NCBI GenBank assembly: GCA_002454975.1
Contig: DKJZ01000101.1
Coordinates: 1 to 13,329 of the forward strand
Source: Hylemonella sp. UBA6679
GTDB lineage: Bacteria > Pseudomonadota > Gammaproteobacteria > Burkholderiales > Burkholderiaceae_C
Length of the DNA: 13,329 bases
Direction of reading: 5' to 3'
Below the pieces are notes generated by a model. That model was not told the DNA's origin and did not search any database. It was given only the letters and a program-made list of their open reading frames with translations. Below are positions 12,573-13,329 of this stretch, piece after piece. Every line of letters begins with the position of its first letter. Position 1 is the stretch's first letter. The translations under genes were made by a program, and so were the position numbers.

Positions 12573-12831
12573 ACAAGTTCCTTTCTTGTTTCGAAGCTCG
12601 CCGAAAGGAAATAGCACGAACTTCATTTGGCGAACGCATCACATAAACCAAGACCAACACCACACCGGCCAACTCAACCAACGCTATATCCAACTTACGG
12701 GCTTCTTCTGCGCGGGGGCTCTCGAGCGTTAACTTATGAGGCGCATTGAAAACCAGGGGTGCGTCACTCAGCGAGAGCCCATGCTTGACGAGGTTGGCAG
12801 CATCTTTGCGTGGATCAAAGGTGAACTTCAT
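12556..12831 (-). CDS. brnT: BrnT ribonuclease toxin
   Basis: The 91-aa protein has the BrnT signature: N-terminal FTFDPRKDAANLVKHGLSL, the segment APLVFNAPHKLTLESPRAEE, the strand VVLVLVYVMRSPNEVRAISF and the ending RRASKQERNLYDKY. BrnT toxins have a RelE-like fold and cut RNA, stopping growth until neutralised by BrnA. The basic and aromatic residues of the C-terminal active region (RRASKQER, Y) are present, so the toxin looks intact. The ATG at 12831 has only a weak ribosome site, but a good promoter lies just upstream. Confidence 0.92.
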   Translation of the reverse strand: MKFTFDPRKDAANLVKHGLSLSDAPLVFNAPHKLTLESPRAEEARKLDIALVELAGVVLVLVYVMRSPNEVRAISFRRASKQERNLYDKYI

Positions 12832-12841
12832 GGGCTCAATT

Positions 12842-12870
12842 ATTGTATAGGCAAGAAATATTTATTTCAA
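12842..12870 (-). promoter_or_regulatory. Sigma70-type promoter of brnTA
   Basis: On the minus strand, TTGAAA (12865-12870) is followed after exactly 17 bp by TACAAT (12842-12847), about 10 bp upstream of the brnT start codon. The very short leader agrees with the weak Shine-Dalgarno. Confidence 0.6.
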
Positions 12871-12901
12871 CTGGCCCACAATGGCTGGCCGAAGATGGGC
12901 C

Positions 12902-13141
12902 ATGCTCAAAACAACCATTGCCCAAGGCCCCGCAGGACATGTGGTGCTGGTGGACTCCATCACCAAGGTCACGCCTGACGACGCCGGCGCCACCGTGACG
13001 CACACCAGCGCACGCATTGGGGAAGCGATGGATGCCTGGGCGCATGGCGTTATTTCGCATACAAATGCTGCCGCTGCGCACTTGGGCCTGAAGGTGGGCG
13101 AGCCGCTGCGTTCACGCCTAGAGGCCTTGATCAACCCCTGA
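12902..13141 (+). CDS. Short uncharacterised protein, possibly an internally deleted gene
   Basis: From the ATG at 12902 the frame encodes 79 residues; an ATG at 12881 would add seven. The N-terminal part (GPAGHVVLVDSITKVTPDDAGA) and the C-terminal part (HTSARIGEAMDAWAHGVISHTNAAA) read as well-conserved protein sequence. I recall similar segments at opposite ends of a longer uncharacterised family of roughly 150 residues in beta-proteobacteria, so the middle may have been deleted in frame. No ribosome binding site is visible. Divergent from brnTA, it may be resident chromosome beside the island. Confidence 0.4.
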   Translation: MLKTTIAQGPAGHVVLVDSITKVTPDDAGATVTHTSARIGEAMDAWAHGVISHTNAAAAHLGLKVGEPLRSRLEALINP

Positions 13142-13296
13142 GTTGACGCCGATCCTAGACCGAAAACGCCTGGTAAGCCCCAAAAACAGCCGCTTTGGCC
13201 TTTTCGAGCCATTCCAAACTTGATAGATATTCATGCGCAGAATTGCATCGAAATTGGTCGATACTCAACGTACCTTTTTTGCACACAATATGACGC

Positions 13297-13329
13297 ATGA
13301 ACGACACCCGGCCCCTCGTCGTTCTGTGT
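13297..13329 (+). CDS. Possible start of a gene running off the right edge
   Basis: An ATG at 13297 opens a frame (MNDTRPLVVLC) that continues past the window; the hydrophobic strand after a short polar start is typical of cytoplasmic enzymes. An ATG at 13289 opens a competing frame. No ribosome binding site is seen, so the call is tentative. Confidence 0.25.
   Translation, partial: MNDTRPLVVLC

Overview
The window looks like the accessory (defence) part of an integrated genomic island in a GC-rich betaproteobacterium, probably Burkholderiales (Comamonadaceae-like). This rests on gene style and codon use only; no rRNA, tRNA or housekeeping marker is present. The left edge carries an AlpA-type regulator next to the 5' part of what looks like an island primase/ATPase. 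The right edge carries a small, possibly internally deleted gene that looks like resident chromosome.

Layout. (1) Positions 1-2557, minus strand: island maintenance genes, namely a double-HTH regulator, an unrecognised 266-aa protein, an AlpA-like regulator and the start of a primase/helicase-like protein that runs off the left edge. (2) 2813-3552, plus strand: a promoter with twin AGATATCT boxes, then a probable antitoxin and a PemK/MazF-like toxin. (3) 3991-11901, plus strand: eight close-packed or overlapping genes: vapB-vapC, hsdR-hsdM-hsdS (type I restriction-modification), a 76-aa protein, a QueC-like PP-loop enzyme, and a TIR-like protein of the MTH538/DUF1863 (ThsB-like) type. A strong terminator follows at 12185-12219. 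(4) 12252-12831, minus strand: brnT-brnA toxin-antitoxin. (5) 12902-13329: a short ORF and the possible start of another gene.

Two things stand out. The first is the QueC-like/TIR pair. There is no queuosine pathway, CD-NTase, QatABD or ThsA beside it. The TIR protein starts with an exposed glycine-rich tail (MGGGSGGGLFSSD), which is the kind of N-terminus that QueC-like enzymes of other antiphage systems are reported to modify with a deazaguanine. I propose a compact defence module in which the QueC-like enzyme conjugates a 7-deazaguanine to the N-terminal glycine of the TIR effector.

The second is a 45-bp dispersed element present five times between 736 and 3765. Each copy has three 9-bp units of GTGAYGRTN form (some degenerate), one 9-bp spacer unit, then TGTTT. 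Copies sit at the boundaries of the left-hand gene cassettes, and two form an inverted pair.
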